This document shows, piece after piece, positions 16,472 through 24,349 of a stretch of 64,000 nucleotides of DNA (its first letter is position 1; the number at the start of each line of letters is the position of its first letter). The position numbers and the translations under genes are program-made. Origin of the DNA: Streptomyces sp. I05A-00742 (GTDB lineage Bacteria; Actinomycetota; Actinomycetes; Streptomycetales; Streptomycetaceae); the NCBI RefSeq assembly GCF_013055795.1, contig NZ_JABETO010000025.1:29699-93698 (forward strand), read 5' to 3'. Below the pieces are notes generated by a model. The model was not told the origin of the DNA. It made no database searches and saw only the letters and a list, made by a program, of their open reading frames with translations.

Positions 16472-17607
16472 CGGCCGCACGCCCCCTCGTCCTGCCACGC
16501 GCCGTGCACCCCGGCGCGTGGTGGCTGTGGGCCCTCGGGCTGGCCGCCGCGGCCGGACGCACCTCCAACCCGCTGCTGCTGGCGCTCGTCGTCGCGGCGG
16601 CGGGCTGCGTCGTCGTCCGGCGGCGCGGCGACAACCCCTGGGCCCTCGCGTTCCCCATCTACCTCGCGCTGGGTGCCTTCGTCGTGGTCTCGCGCGTCGT
16701 CTTCCGCATCGTCTTCGGCGGCGGCCAGGGCGACCACGTCCTGTTCACCCTGCCCGAGATTCCGCTGCCCCAATGGGCCGCCGGCCTCCGCCTGTTCGGA
16801 CCCGTCGCCGCCGAACAGGTGCTCGGCGGGGTCTACGACGGGATGCGCCTCGCCGCCATGGTGATCTGCGTCGGCGCCGCCAACGCCCTCGCCAACCCCA
16901 AACGGATGCTCAAGGCCCTGCCCGGCGCCCTGTACGAGATCGGAACCGCCGTCGTCGTCGCCCTCACCGTGGCACCCCAGCTCGTCGAGAGCGTCCAGCG
17001 CGTCCGTCGCGCCCGGGCGCTGCGCGGCGGCCGGCAGCGCGGCATGCGCGCCCTGCGCGGCATCGCCGTCCCCGTCCTGGAGGACGCCCTGAACCGCTCC
17101 CTCGCGCTCGCCGCCGCCATGGCCTCCCACGGCTACGGGCGCACCGGCGGCGCCGCCCCCCGCGCCCGCCGGCTGACCGGCGCCCTCGTCGTCGCCGGGC
17201 TCCTCGGCGTGTGCGCGGGGCTCTACGGCGTCCTCGGCTCGAACACCCCCGGCTGGCTCGGCGCGCCGCTGCTGCTCGGCGGCCTGGCCGTCGCGGCGCT
17301 CGGCTTCGTCCTCGGCGGGCTGCGGGTGTCGCGCAGCAGGTACCGCCCCGACCGGTGGCGCGCCGCCGAATGGCTCGTCGCCGGCTGCGGCGTCGCCACC
17401 GGCGCCCTGCTGTACCTGGCCGCCCGCACCGACGCCGCCGACCTCTCCCCCTCGTTGTCCCCGCTCACTTGGCCCCAGGCGGGCCCGCTGCCCGTCGCCG
17501 CGATCCTGCTGGGCGCCCTCCCCGCCTGGCTCGCCCCCGCCCCGCCGGTCCCCGCCCCGGACGAGGCGGCCGCCGACGGGTCCACGCCGCGGGAGGCCGT
17601 CGCGTGA
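16468..17607 (+). CDS. ECF transporter T component (CbiQ/EcfT family)
   Basis: 379 residues starting at GTG 16468, overlapping the previous stop. It has several hydrophobic helices in the N-terminal two thirds. The coupling helices carry the EcfT hallmark short motifs: RRARALRGG near residue 190 and MASHGYGRTGG near residue 228, equivalent to the two Ala-Arg-Gly/Ser motifs that dock on the ATPases. An additional pair of C-terminal helices extends beyond the usual 250-residue core. With the fused ATPase and S component that follow, it completes an ECF importer. The stop overlaps the next start (GTGA, 17604-17607). Confidence 0.85.
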   Translation: MTAARPLVLPRAVHPGAWWLWALGLAAAAGRTSNPLLLALVVAAAGCVVVRRRGDNPWALAFPIYLALGAFVVVSRVVFRIVFGGGQGDHVLFTLPEIPLPQWAAGLRLFGPVAAEQVLGGVYDGMRLAAMVICVGAANALANPKRMLKALPGALYEIGTAVVVALTVAPQLVESVQRVRRARALRGGRQRGMRALRGIAVPVLEDALNRSLALAAAMASHGYGRTGGAAPRARRLTGALVVAGLLGVCAGLYGVLGSNTPGWLGAPLLLGGLAVAALGFVLGGLRVSRSRYRPDRWRAAEWLVAGCGVATGALLYLAARTDAADLSPSLSPLTWPQAGPLPVAAILLGALPAWLAPAPPVPAPDEAAADGSTPREAVA

Positions 17608-19229
17608 TCCGTTTCGAGGACGTCACCGTCACCTACGCCGGGGCGGACCGGCCCACCCTGCGCGACGTCGGCCTGCACCTCCCCGAGGGGGAGCTCTGTC
17701 TGGTCACCGGCCGCACCGGCAGCGGCAAGTCCACCCTCCTCGGCGCCGTCAACGGCCTCGTCCCGCACTTCACCGGCGGGCACCTGAGCGGCGAGGTCAC
17801 CGTCGCCGGGATCTCCACCCGGCAGGCGCCCCCGCAGGAGCTCGCCCACCTCGTCGGCGTCGTCGGCCAGGACCCGCTCGCCGGGTTCGTCACCGACACC
17901 GTCGAGGAGGAACTCGCCTACGGCATGGAGCAGCTGGGCACCCCGCCCGACGTCATGCGCAAGCGCGTCGAGGAGACCCTCGACCTGCTCGGCATCGCCC
18001 CGCTGCGCCACCGCGCGCTCCGCACCCTCTCCGGCGGCCAGCAGCAGCGCGTCGCCATCGGCTCGGTCCTCACGCGGCAGCCGCGCGTCCTCGTCCTCGA
18101 CGAGCCGACGTCCGCCCTGGACCCCACCGCGGCCGAGGAAGTCCTCTCGGCGATCACCCGTCTCGTCCACGACCTCGGCACCACCGTGCTGGTCGCCGAA
18201 CACCGCGTGGAACGTGTCCTCCAGTACGCGGACCGGCTCGTCCACCTGCCCGGCGACGGCCGAGTGCGCGACGGGGAACCGGCCGTCCTCGTCCGGGACA
18301 CCGATGTGGCCCCGCCGGTCGTCCGGCTCGGCCGGCTCGCCGGCTGGGACCCGCTGCCGCTCTCCGTCCGCGACGCCCGCCGCGCGGCCGGGCCGCTGCG
18401 CGACCGGCTGGCCGGCGGCACACCGCCCGCGGCCCCGCCGGCCGTCCGGGGGGAGGACGTCCTGACGGCCCGGGACGTCGTCGTCGGCTACGGGCCCGTG
18501 ACCGCCGTCCGCGGCGTCTCCCTGGAGCTGGCGGCCGGTCAGGTCACCGCGCTCATGGGCCGCAACGGATCCGGAAAGTCCTCGCTGCTGTGGGCCCTCC
18601 AGGGCTCCGGACCGCGGAGCTCGGGCAGCGTCGACGCCGGGGGAACGGATCCGGGCCGGGTCCGCGCCCGGAAGGCCCGCGCCCTCGTCGGCCTCGTCCC
18701 GCAGACCGCGAGCGACCTGCTCTACCTGGAGAGCGTGGACGCCGAGTGCGACCGGGCCGACACGGAGGCCGGGGCACCGGCGGGCACCGCCCGCGGCCTC
18801 CTCGACTCCCTCGCCCCCGGCATTCCCGGCACCCGCCACCCCCGCGACCTGTCCGAGGGCCAGCGCCTGGCCCTCGTCCTCGCCGTCCAGCTGGCCGCGG
18901 CGCCGCGCGCCGTCCTGCTGGACGAACCCACGCGCGGCCTCGACCACCCCGCGAAGGAACGGTTCACCGCCCTGGTGCGCCGGCTCGCCGACGAGGGCCG
19001 GGCGGTCGTCGTCGCCACCCACGACGTCGAGTTCGTGGCCCGAGCCGCGGACCGCGTCCTCGTCATGGCGGAGGGCGACGTGGTCGCCGACGGCCCGACG
19101 GCCGACGTCGTGACCTCGTCCCCGGCCTTCGCGCCGCAGGTCGCCAAGGTGCTCGCCCCGCAGGAGTGGCTGACGGTCGAACAGGTGGCGGACGCGCTGG
19201 CGGACGTGACGAAGGAGGTGACGGCGTGA
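17604..19229 (+). CDS. ECF transporter ATPase, fused A-A' protein
   Basis: 541 residues from GTG 17604, with GGGAGG 7 nt upstream. Two ABC ATPase domains are joined in one chain. Domain 1 has Walker A GRTGSGKST near residue 38, signature LSGGQQQRVAIG near residue 140 and Walker B VLVLDEPTSALD. Domain 2 has GRNGSGKSS near residue 320, a degenerate signature LSEGQRLALVLA near residue 415 and VLLDEPTRGLD. The LSEGQ change in the second domain suggests asymmetric ATP sites, as in many fused ECF ATPases. It should energise cobalamin uptake together with the T and S components. Confidence 0.92.
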   Translation: MIRFEDVTVTYAGADRPTLRDVGLHLPEGELCLVTGRTGSGKSTLLGAVNGLVPHFTGGHLSGEVTVAGISTRQAPPQELAHLVGVVGQDPLAGFVTDTVEEELAYGMEQLGTPPDVMRKRVEETLDLLGIAPLRHRALRTLSGGQQQRVAIGSVLTRQPRVLVLDEPTSALDPTAAEEVLSAITRLVHDLGTTVLVAEHRVERVLQYADRLVHLPGDGRVRDGEPAVLVRDTDVAPPVVRLGRLAGWDPLPLSVRDARRAAGPLRDRLAGGTPPAAPPAVRGEDVLTARDVVVGYGPVTAVRGVSLELAAGQVTALMGRNGSGKSSLLWALQGSGPRSSGSVDAGGTDPGRVRARKARALVGLVPQTASDLLYLESVDAECDRADTEAGAPAGTARGLLDSLAPGIPGTRHPRDLSEGQRLALVLAVQLAAAPRAVLLDEPTRGLDHPAKERFTALVRRLADEGRAVVVATHDVEFVARAADRVLVMAEGDVVADGPTADVVTSSPAFAPQVAKVLAPQEWLTVEQVADALADVTKEVTA

Positions 19230-20152
19230 GTGGATCGCAGGGCGTCGAGGCGATGGAGGACGGGGCTGCCGAGGCCCCGGTCCGCGCGCGTACCGACGAC
19301 ACCACGGGCGTCCCCGGCCCCGGCCGGCGCGGGGTCCGTACGCCCGTCATCCGCTTCCGCTTCCGCAGCGCCCTCGTGCTGACGCTCGCCAGCCTCGCCG
19401 GGCTCGCCATGTTCCTCTGGCCGCTGCTCGGCGGCACGCGGCCGCGCACCGGGGGCATGGCGCACACCGCGGACGCCCCGCTGATCTTCTTGGTGGCGAT
19501 GCCGGTGCTGCTCGCCGTCGTGCTCGCCGAGATGGCGTCCGGCGGCATCGACACCAAGGCGCTCGCCATGCTCGGCGTGCTCTCGGCCGTCAACGCCGGA
19601 CTGCGGCCGCTGGGCGCCGGAACGGCCGGTATCGAGACGGTCTTCTTCCTGCTCGTGCTCGCCGGACGGGTCTTCGGACCCGGCTTCGGCTTCGTCCTCG
19701 GCGCCACCTCGCTCTTCGCCTCCGCGCTGCTCACCGCCGGCGTGGGGCCGTGGCTGCCGTTCCAGATGATCGCCTCCGCCTGGATCGGACTCGGCGCCGG
19801 ACTGCTGCCCAAGCGGGTCACCGGGCGTGCGGAGATCGCGATGCTCGTCGGGTACGGGATCGTCGTCGCCTACGCGTTCGGGTTCCTGATGAACATGTGG
19901 TTCTGGCCCTTCACCGCCGGGCCCGACACCCAGCTCTCGTTCCAGCCGGGCGCCCCGCTCCTGGACAACCTGCATCGCTTCGCGATGTTCACCCTCGTCA
20001 CCTCCACCTTCGGCTGGGACACCGGCCGAGCCGTCACCAACACCGTCGCCATCCTGCTCACCGGCCCCGCCGTCCTCGCCGTACTGCGCCGCGCCGCCCG
20101 CAGGGCGGCGTTCGACGCACCGGTCACCTTCGCACCGGCGTCCCGCCGATGA
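19226..20152 (+). CDS. ECF transporter S component, predicted cobalamin-specific
   Basis: 308 residues from GTG 19226, overlapping the ATPase stop. The hydrophilic N-terminus (about 45 residues) is followed by six or more hydrophobic helices. The segments FFLLVLAGRVFGPGFGFVLGATSLFASAL and GVGPWLPFQMIASAWIGLGAG (read in parts, near residues 135-190) match the S-component fold, where a Gly/Ala-rich helix contacts the T subunit. It resembles S components annotated CbrT-like. Substrate assignment rests on the upstream riboswitch and on the intrinsic-factor-like neighbours, not on a binding-site residue. Confidence 0.8.
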   Translation: MSGSQGVEAMEDGAAEAPVRARTDDTTGVPGPGRRGVRTPVIRFRFRSALVLTLASLAGLAMFLWPLLGGTRPRTGGMAHTADAPLIFLVAMPVLLAVVLAEMASGGIDTKALAMLGVLSAVNAGLRPLGAGTAGIETVFFLLVLAGRVFGPGFGFVLGATSLFASALLTAGVGPWLPFQMIASAWIGLGAGLLPKRVTGRAEIAMLVGYGIVVAYAFGFLMNMWFWPFTAGPDTQLSFQPGAPLLDNLHRFAMFTLVTSTFGWDTGRAVTNTVAILLTGPAVLAVLRRAARRAAFDAPVTFAPASRR

Positions 20153-20172
20153 ACTTCCGAGGAGAGAACCGC

Positions 20173-21681
20173 ATGTCACAGTCCGTACGTTCCGGCAGAG
20201 GCACCGTCCTGCCGGTCGCGTTGCTCGGAGCGGCGCTGCTGTCCACCGGCACGGCCGGTCTCGCGTTCGCCGACGGGACGAAGCCGCAGCCGAAGACCGT
20301 GGCGCCGCTGAGCTCCTCGGCCGAGGCCGCGGCGACCTGGGCGGCCCATCAGCTCGACGCACGGTCCAACGCCCAGGGGGACCACGGCCTGACCGCCGAT
20401 ATCGTGATGGGCCTGGCGTCCACCGGGACCGGCGACCAAATCGCCCAGCGGGCGACCACCTTCCTTCAGCGGAACGCCGATCAGTACGTCTACGCCGCCG
20501 GCAAGGGAAAGCTGAACGTCGGCGGCACCGCCAAGCTGGCGCTGGTCGCGGAGATCATGCACCGCGAGCCCTGGGCGAACGAACTGACGACCCTTGTGAA
20601 GGGATCCCTCCAGAAGAACGGCCGGTTCCTGGGTCACGCCACCGACACCTCGCAGCAGTTCACCCAGTCCCTGGGCGTCCTGGCCCTGCAGCGCGCCGGC
20701 GGGGCGCCGAAGGAGGCCGTCGACTTCATCGCGGCCAGCCAGTGCAAGAACGGCGGCTTCCCGCTCGCCCTCAAGGACAAGCCGGACCCCGACACCTGCA
20801 CCCCGCACACCGACGCCACCGGCATGGCGGTGCAGGCCCTGTTCGCCGCGGGCCGGACGGCCGAGGCGGAGAACGGCCTGAAGTGGCTCGTCGACGAGCA
20901 GCAGCTGCCCAACGGCGGCTTCGCCGACCCCAGCCAGACACCCGGCAAGCCGAAGACGGAGTGGCAGGCCAACGCCAACTCCACCGCGCTCGCCGTACAG
21001 GCACTGCTGGCCGGCCGGCGCACCTCCGACGCCAACAGCGGCATCGACTGGCTGCGCAGCGTCCAGGTCGGCTGCGCGGCCAAGGACGCGGACGACCGCG
21101 GGGCGGTCGGCTGGAAGGAAGCCGTCGCCGACGGCCTCGCCCTGCGGGCCACCGCGCAGGCCATACCGGCCCTTGCCCGGCAGCCCCTGGCCCACATCGA
21201 CGGCGGGAACCTGTCACCCGACCTCACCCCGATGAACTGCCCGGGAGGCAACGGCTCCAACGGCGGGACCGGCAGCGACGGGGGTACGGGCGGTACGCCC
21301 ACGAAGTCGCCCGGCGGCACCCCGCCCGCCCCGGCGAGCGGCAGCCCGTCCCCCGAGGCATCCACCCCCGCGCCGAGCACGAGCGCCACGGCCACCGCCA
21401 CCGCCACGGGCACGCCCACGTCGACCGCCACGTCCGACACCACGACCGGCGGCGGCAGCGAGAGTTCCACCGGCTCGGGCGGGACCTCCGGCACCGGTTC
21501 GTCGTCCGGAACCGGCACGTCGTCCGGCACCGGTTCCGCGGGGGACAACGCCAGCGGCAGCCTCGCCCGTACCGGCGCGAGCAAGGCGTTCCCCGTGGCC
21601 GTCGGCGCGGGTGCCCTGCTGCTCGCCGGGTCCGCCGCGGTCGTCGTGTCCCGTCGCCGTCGGAGCGACGACACGGTCTGA
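20173..21681 (+). CDS. LAXTG-anchored alpha/alpha-barrel protein, like the alpha domain of intrinsic factor
   Basis: 502 residues from ATG 20173 (GAGGAGAG at 20159-20166); an upstream ATG at 20149 overlaps the S-component stop but lacks such a site. A signal peptide (to about residue 35) precedes an alpha/alpha-barrel of the prenyltransferase/squalene-cyclase repeat type, with recurring NGGF and DATGMAVQALFAAG-like helices. This is the fold of the alpha domain of human intrinsic factor and transcobalamin. A Ser/Thr/Gly-rich linker follows, then LARTG (class E sortase LAXTG motif), a hydrophobic helix and RRRRS. No terpene-cyclase acidic motif (DXDD) is seen, so enzymatic cyclisation is unlikely. 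Cobalamin binding at the cell wall is inferred. Confidence 0.8.
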   Translation: MSQSVRSGRGTVLPVALLGAALLSTGTAGLAFADGTKPQPKTVAPLSSSAEAAATWAAHQLDARSNAQGDHGLTADIVMGLASTGTGDQIAQRATTFLQRNADQYVYAAGKGKLNVGGTAKLALVAEIMHREPWANELTTLVKGSLQKNGRFLGHATDTSQQFTQSLGVLALQRAGGAPKEAVDFIAASQCKNGGFPLALKDKPDPDTCTPHTDATGMAVQALFAAGRTAEAENGLKWLVDEQQLPNGGFADPSQTPGKPKTEWQANANSTALAVQALLAGRRTSDANSGIDWLRSVQVGCAAKDADDRGAVGWKEAVADGLALRATAQAIPALARQPLAHIDGGNLSPDLTPMNCPGGNGSNGGTGSDGGTGGTPTKSPGGTPPAPASGSPSPEASTPAPSTSATATATATGTPTSTATSDTTTGGGSESSTGSGGTSGTGSSSGTGTSSGTGSAGDNASGSLARTGASKAFPVAVGAGALLLAGSAAVVVSRRRRSDDTV

Positions 21682-21729
21682 CGGGCCCGGGCTCCCCCAC
21701 CACCCCTCATGTGAAAGGTGTATGTATTC

Positions 21730-22218
21730 ATGCTCACTCCGCTGACCCGCAGGACCCTCGTCGCCGTCGCGGCCCTCGGCCTGGCCTCCGCCGCCCCGGC
21801 CACCACCGCCACGGCCGCCCCCAAGACCGCCGCCCCGGCGCCCATCACCGTCAACCTGACCGTCAAGGGCTCCAACGGCGTCCTCTTCAGCGGTGACATC
21901 AAGACCACCGGTCACAACGTCACCACCGCCACCGGCGGCACCCACAAGTGCGACGGCACCAACAACAAGGCCAATCCCACCCCGGGCGCCACGCCCACCG
22001 CCGCGCTCGACGACGCGGCCAAGAAGAAGGGCTTCACCTGGGACGGGACCTGGTACGCGTCGTTCGACGACTATTTCGTCAACCGCATCGCCAAGGACAC
22101 GGGGAACAACGAGTACTACTGGCACATAGCCGTCAACGGCACCCCGACCGAGGTCGGCGGCTGCCAGTACAAGCTCAAGCCGGGTGACAAGGTGGCCTTC
22201 TCCTGGACCGCCCTCTGA
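21730..22218 (+). CDS. Secreted DUF4430 protein, like the beta domain of intrinsic factor
   Basis: 162 residues from ATG 21730 (GAAAGG at 21713-21718; an in-frame GTG at 21718 is an alternative). A signal peptide of about 30 residues is followed by a single DUF4430 domain: VNLTVKG near the start of the mature chain, ASFDDYFVNRIAKD in the middle, and YYWHIAVNGTP with PGDKVAFSW at the end. DUF4430 is the beta domain of transcobalamin and intrinsic factor that covers the bound corrin. Here it is a separate chain with no anchor, next to the anchored alpha-type protein. The pair looks like a two-gene version of the animal carriers. Confidence 0.8.
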   Translation: MLTPLTRRTLVAVAALGLASAAPATTATAAPKTAAPAPITVNLTVKGSNGVLFSGDIKTTGHNVTTATGGTHKCDGTNNKANPTPGATPTAALDDAAKKKGFTWDGTWYASFDDYFVNRIAKDTGNNEYYWHIAVNGTPTEVGGCQYKLKPGDKVAFSWTAL

Positions 22219-22309
22219 TCATCCGGAGCGCCGGCGCCGACGCGACTCCGTCGCCGAGGCGCAGGCCTCCACCCCTCCGCACCACCCACCCCCGAGGAAC
22301 CGCACCCCC

Positions 22310-23041
22310 ATGCATCTCCCCGAACCCACCGCGGTCGGCCCGTACTTCGCCCTCCGCACCGACACCGACGAGCTCGCGGGAGCGGGCGGCCACCTTCCGC
22401 TCGACGAGGAAGCGGTCCTGCTGAGGGTGGAGACCGTGGGCCGGCGGCTCGGGACCGAGGACCGGCGGGTGGCGGCGTCCGTCGCCTTCCAGGGCATCGC
22501 GGGACGCCTGTTGTCCATCGGGCTCGGCTCCGCCGTCCTCACCGGCCGGCTGCCGGACCTCGCGTCCCCCGCCCTCCGCTGGCACCCGCTGCTCACGGCG
22601 CCCGACGACCTCCGGCTGCCCGGCGCGCCCCTGCTGCCACCGGCGGCCGACCCGGTGGCGCAGCTCGCGGCGACCGTGATCGAGGCGCGCCTCGTCCCGC
22701 TGCACGAGCTGACCCGGGCGAGCGCGCGCGTCTCCGCCCGGCTGCTGTGGGGCAACGCGGGCTCGTCCCTCGGGGGCGCCCTGCTCGTCCTGCACACATG
22801 GTGCCGGGAACGCGGCAGGACGGACGACGCGACGCGGGCGCTGACGTTCGCCCGCGGGCTGTTCGAGCACCCCCTGCTGGCCGGTACGGGCACACTGTCG
22901 GTCACGGGCGGCACGCCGGCGTTCGTCCGTGACACCTGCTGCCTGTACTACCGGGTGCCGACGGGCGGCGGCATGTGCGGCGACTGCGTCCTGCGCCACC
23001 CGCCCCGGTCCAGGGCCGCCGGGAACACGCCGCCCGGCTGA
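22310..23041 (+). CDS. FhuF-type [2Fe-2S] reductase
   Basis: 243 residues from ATG 22310 (GAGGA 11 nt upstream). The C-terminus has the FhuF iron-sulfur motif: CC at about residues 209-210, then CGDC after a Gly-rich turn (pattern C-C-x10-C-x2-C). The rest is helical and matches the ferric siderophore reductase family (WGNAGSSLGGALL near residue 150). FhuF reduces ferric hydroxamate siderophores in the cytosol. It lies 92 bp after the cobalamin operon on the same strand, so it could be co-transcribed and act on cob(III)alamin or on iron; the position alone cannot decide. Confidence 0.8.
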   Translation: MHLPEPTAVGPYFALRTDTDELAGAGGHLPLDEEAVLLRVETVGRRLGTEDRRVAASVAFQGIAGRLLSIGLGSAVLTGRLPDLASPALRWHPLLTAPDDLRLPGAPLLPPAADPVAQLAATVIEARLVPLHELTRASARVSARLLWGNAGSSLGGALLVLHTWCRERGRTDDATRALTFARGLFEHPLLAGTGTLSVTGGTPAFVRDTCCLYYRVPTGGGMCGDCVLRHPPRSRAAGNTPPG

Positions 23042-23059
23042 CCGCGCTCCGCCGCCGCC

Positions 23060-23653
23060 TCAATGTCCTTTCCTGGAACCGGGCTTGGCGCGCACATGCA
23101 TGCGCTCGCCCTGCCGCCCGAAGATACTGATGATCTCGACAGCTCCCTCGCCGGTGGTGCCGAACCAGTGCGGCAGCCGGGTGTCGAACTCCGCCGCCTC
23201 TCCCGGCCCGAGGATCAGATCGTGCTCGGCCAGCACCAGGCGCAGCCGCCCCGAGAGGACGTAGAGCCATTCGTACCCCTCGTGGGTGACCGGGTCCGGA
23301 GTGCTCCGACTGGCCGGGATGACCGACTTGAACGTCTGCAGCGGACCCGGCTGCCGAGTCAGCGGCAGCACCACCGTGTCGTTCACCCGCCGCGGCGTCA
23401 GCCGGACCCGGGGATCCCCGACCTTCGGCGCACCGACCAGCTCGTCCAGCGGCACCTGGTGCGCCTGGGCGATGGGCAGCAGCAGTTCCAGGCTGGGACG
23501 GCGCTGACCGGACTCCAGCCTGGACAGGGTGCTCTTGGAGATACCGGTGGCCTCGGACAGCGCCGCCAGAGTCACCCCGCGCTCGGTGCGCAGACGTTTG
23601 AGCCGGGGGCCGACCTCGGTGAGGGCGCGGGCGATGGCGGGTGAGTGGTCCAT
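23060..23653 (-). CDS. XRE-family regulator with C-terminal cupin domain
   Basis: 197 residues. The HTH is in residues 15-70 (LKRLRTERGVTLAALSEATG, ISKSTLSRLESG), followed by a cupin from about residue 110 with GYEWLYVLSGRLRLVL and GEAAEFDTRLPHWF. This is the common HTH-cupin architecture (PuuR/SutR-like), in which the cupin senses a small ligand. The target is unknown. It is convergent with the FhuF-type gene and has 160 bp of featureless DNA upstream. Confidence 0.88.
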   Translation of the reverse strand: MDHSPAIARALTEVGPRLKRLRTERGVTLAALSEATGISKSTLSRLESGQRRPSLELLLPIAQAHQVPLDELVGAPKVGDPRVRLTPRRVNDTVVLPLTRQPGPLQTFKSVIPASRSTPDPVTHEGYEWLYVLSGRLRLVLAEHDLILGPGEAAEFDTRLPHWFGTTGEGAVEIISIFGRQGERMHVRAKPGSRKGH

Positions 23654-23817
23654 GCCGCCATTCCACCCCGCCGGTCCCGGAAACGGCAATAGGCGTTGCT
23701 GCCGGGGTGGCGCTGCCGCGGCCTGTGGGCATGTGCCCTCGTGGGCGCGGGGGCGGCCGGGCTCCAGGCGGTCCGGGGCGCCTGAGCCGCCCGCGGAGGG
23801 ACTGCCCGCCGCCGGGC

Positions 23818-24140
23818 TCAGCGGCGGGCCGCCCCCAGATAGGTGCACGACAGGTCCCGGGTCGGGCGGACGCGGATGCCGCCGTCGCGGCGACGGCCCC
23901 GCAACGCCAGCCCTCCCATGCGGCCCAGCGGGGTGAAACCCGCCCCGCCCAGATAACCGGTCATCTCCGCAGGGGTGATGAAATCGTGCCAGTCGTGCGT
24001 CCCACGCGGCACCACCCGCAACACCTGCTCCAACGCCCAGATCATCACCGCCCGCGAGCACCACGTCCGGTTGATCGTGTCGAACAGGAACACCCCGCCC
24101 GGCGTCAGCACACGATGGATCTCCCGCACCACCTCACCAG
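23818..24140 (-). pseudogene. C-terminal fragment of a UbiG-like methyltransferase
   Basis: About 107 residues remain, from PGEVVREIHRVLTPGGVFLF to the natural end. The post-motif-I part of a class I SAM methyltransferase (VLTPGG, DTINRT, then WHDFITPAEM) is present, but the SAM-binding glycine motif and everything N-terminal of it are gone. The break is at about 24140, where an EamA transporter fragment begins on the opposite strand. The two fragments point away from each other and both lack their 5' ends. Confidence 0.75.
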
Positions 24141-24263
24141 GGCTGGGCCCTCATCGGCCTCATCGTGCACCAGGAGTCGCTGCCCTGGTCGCAGTGGATC
24201 GCGGTGCTGTGCGTGGTGGCCGCATCTGCGGGCGCCACACGCGGCGCCCGCTCGGACGCTTGA
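24141..24263 (+). pseudogene. C-terminal fragment of an EamA/RhtA-type transporter
   Basis: About 40 codons (GWALIGLIVHQESLPWSQW then IAVLCVVAASAGATR) ending in TGA at 24261. This is the last transmembrane helix and tail of an EamA/DMT exporter (compare the LxGLIVLGExLPxxQWxAIxCVVxASxGATR pattern). No start exists: the frame runs directly out of the methyltransferase fragment on the other strand. Short but with a specific pattern. Confidence 0.6.
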
Positions 24264-24349
24264 CCGCCGAGAGCGGGAGGAACGGTCGATCGCGATCTGG
24301 GGTGAGCGATGCGAGGCTGTCGGCTGCGGAGGCCGGTGAAGGACGCAGG

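Noticed and set aside
20173..21681. A squalene/terpene cyclase
   Set aside because: The protein is secreted and wall-anchored, lacks a DXDD motif, and is in a riboswitch-controlled transporter operon; the fold is shared with intrinsic factor.
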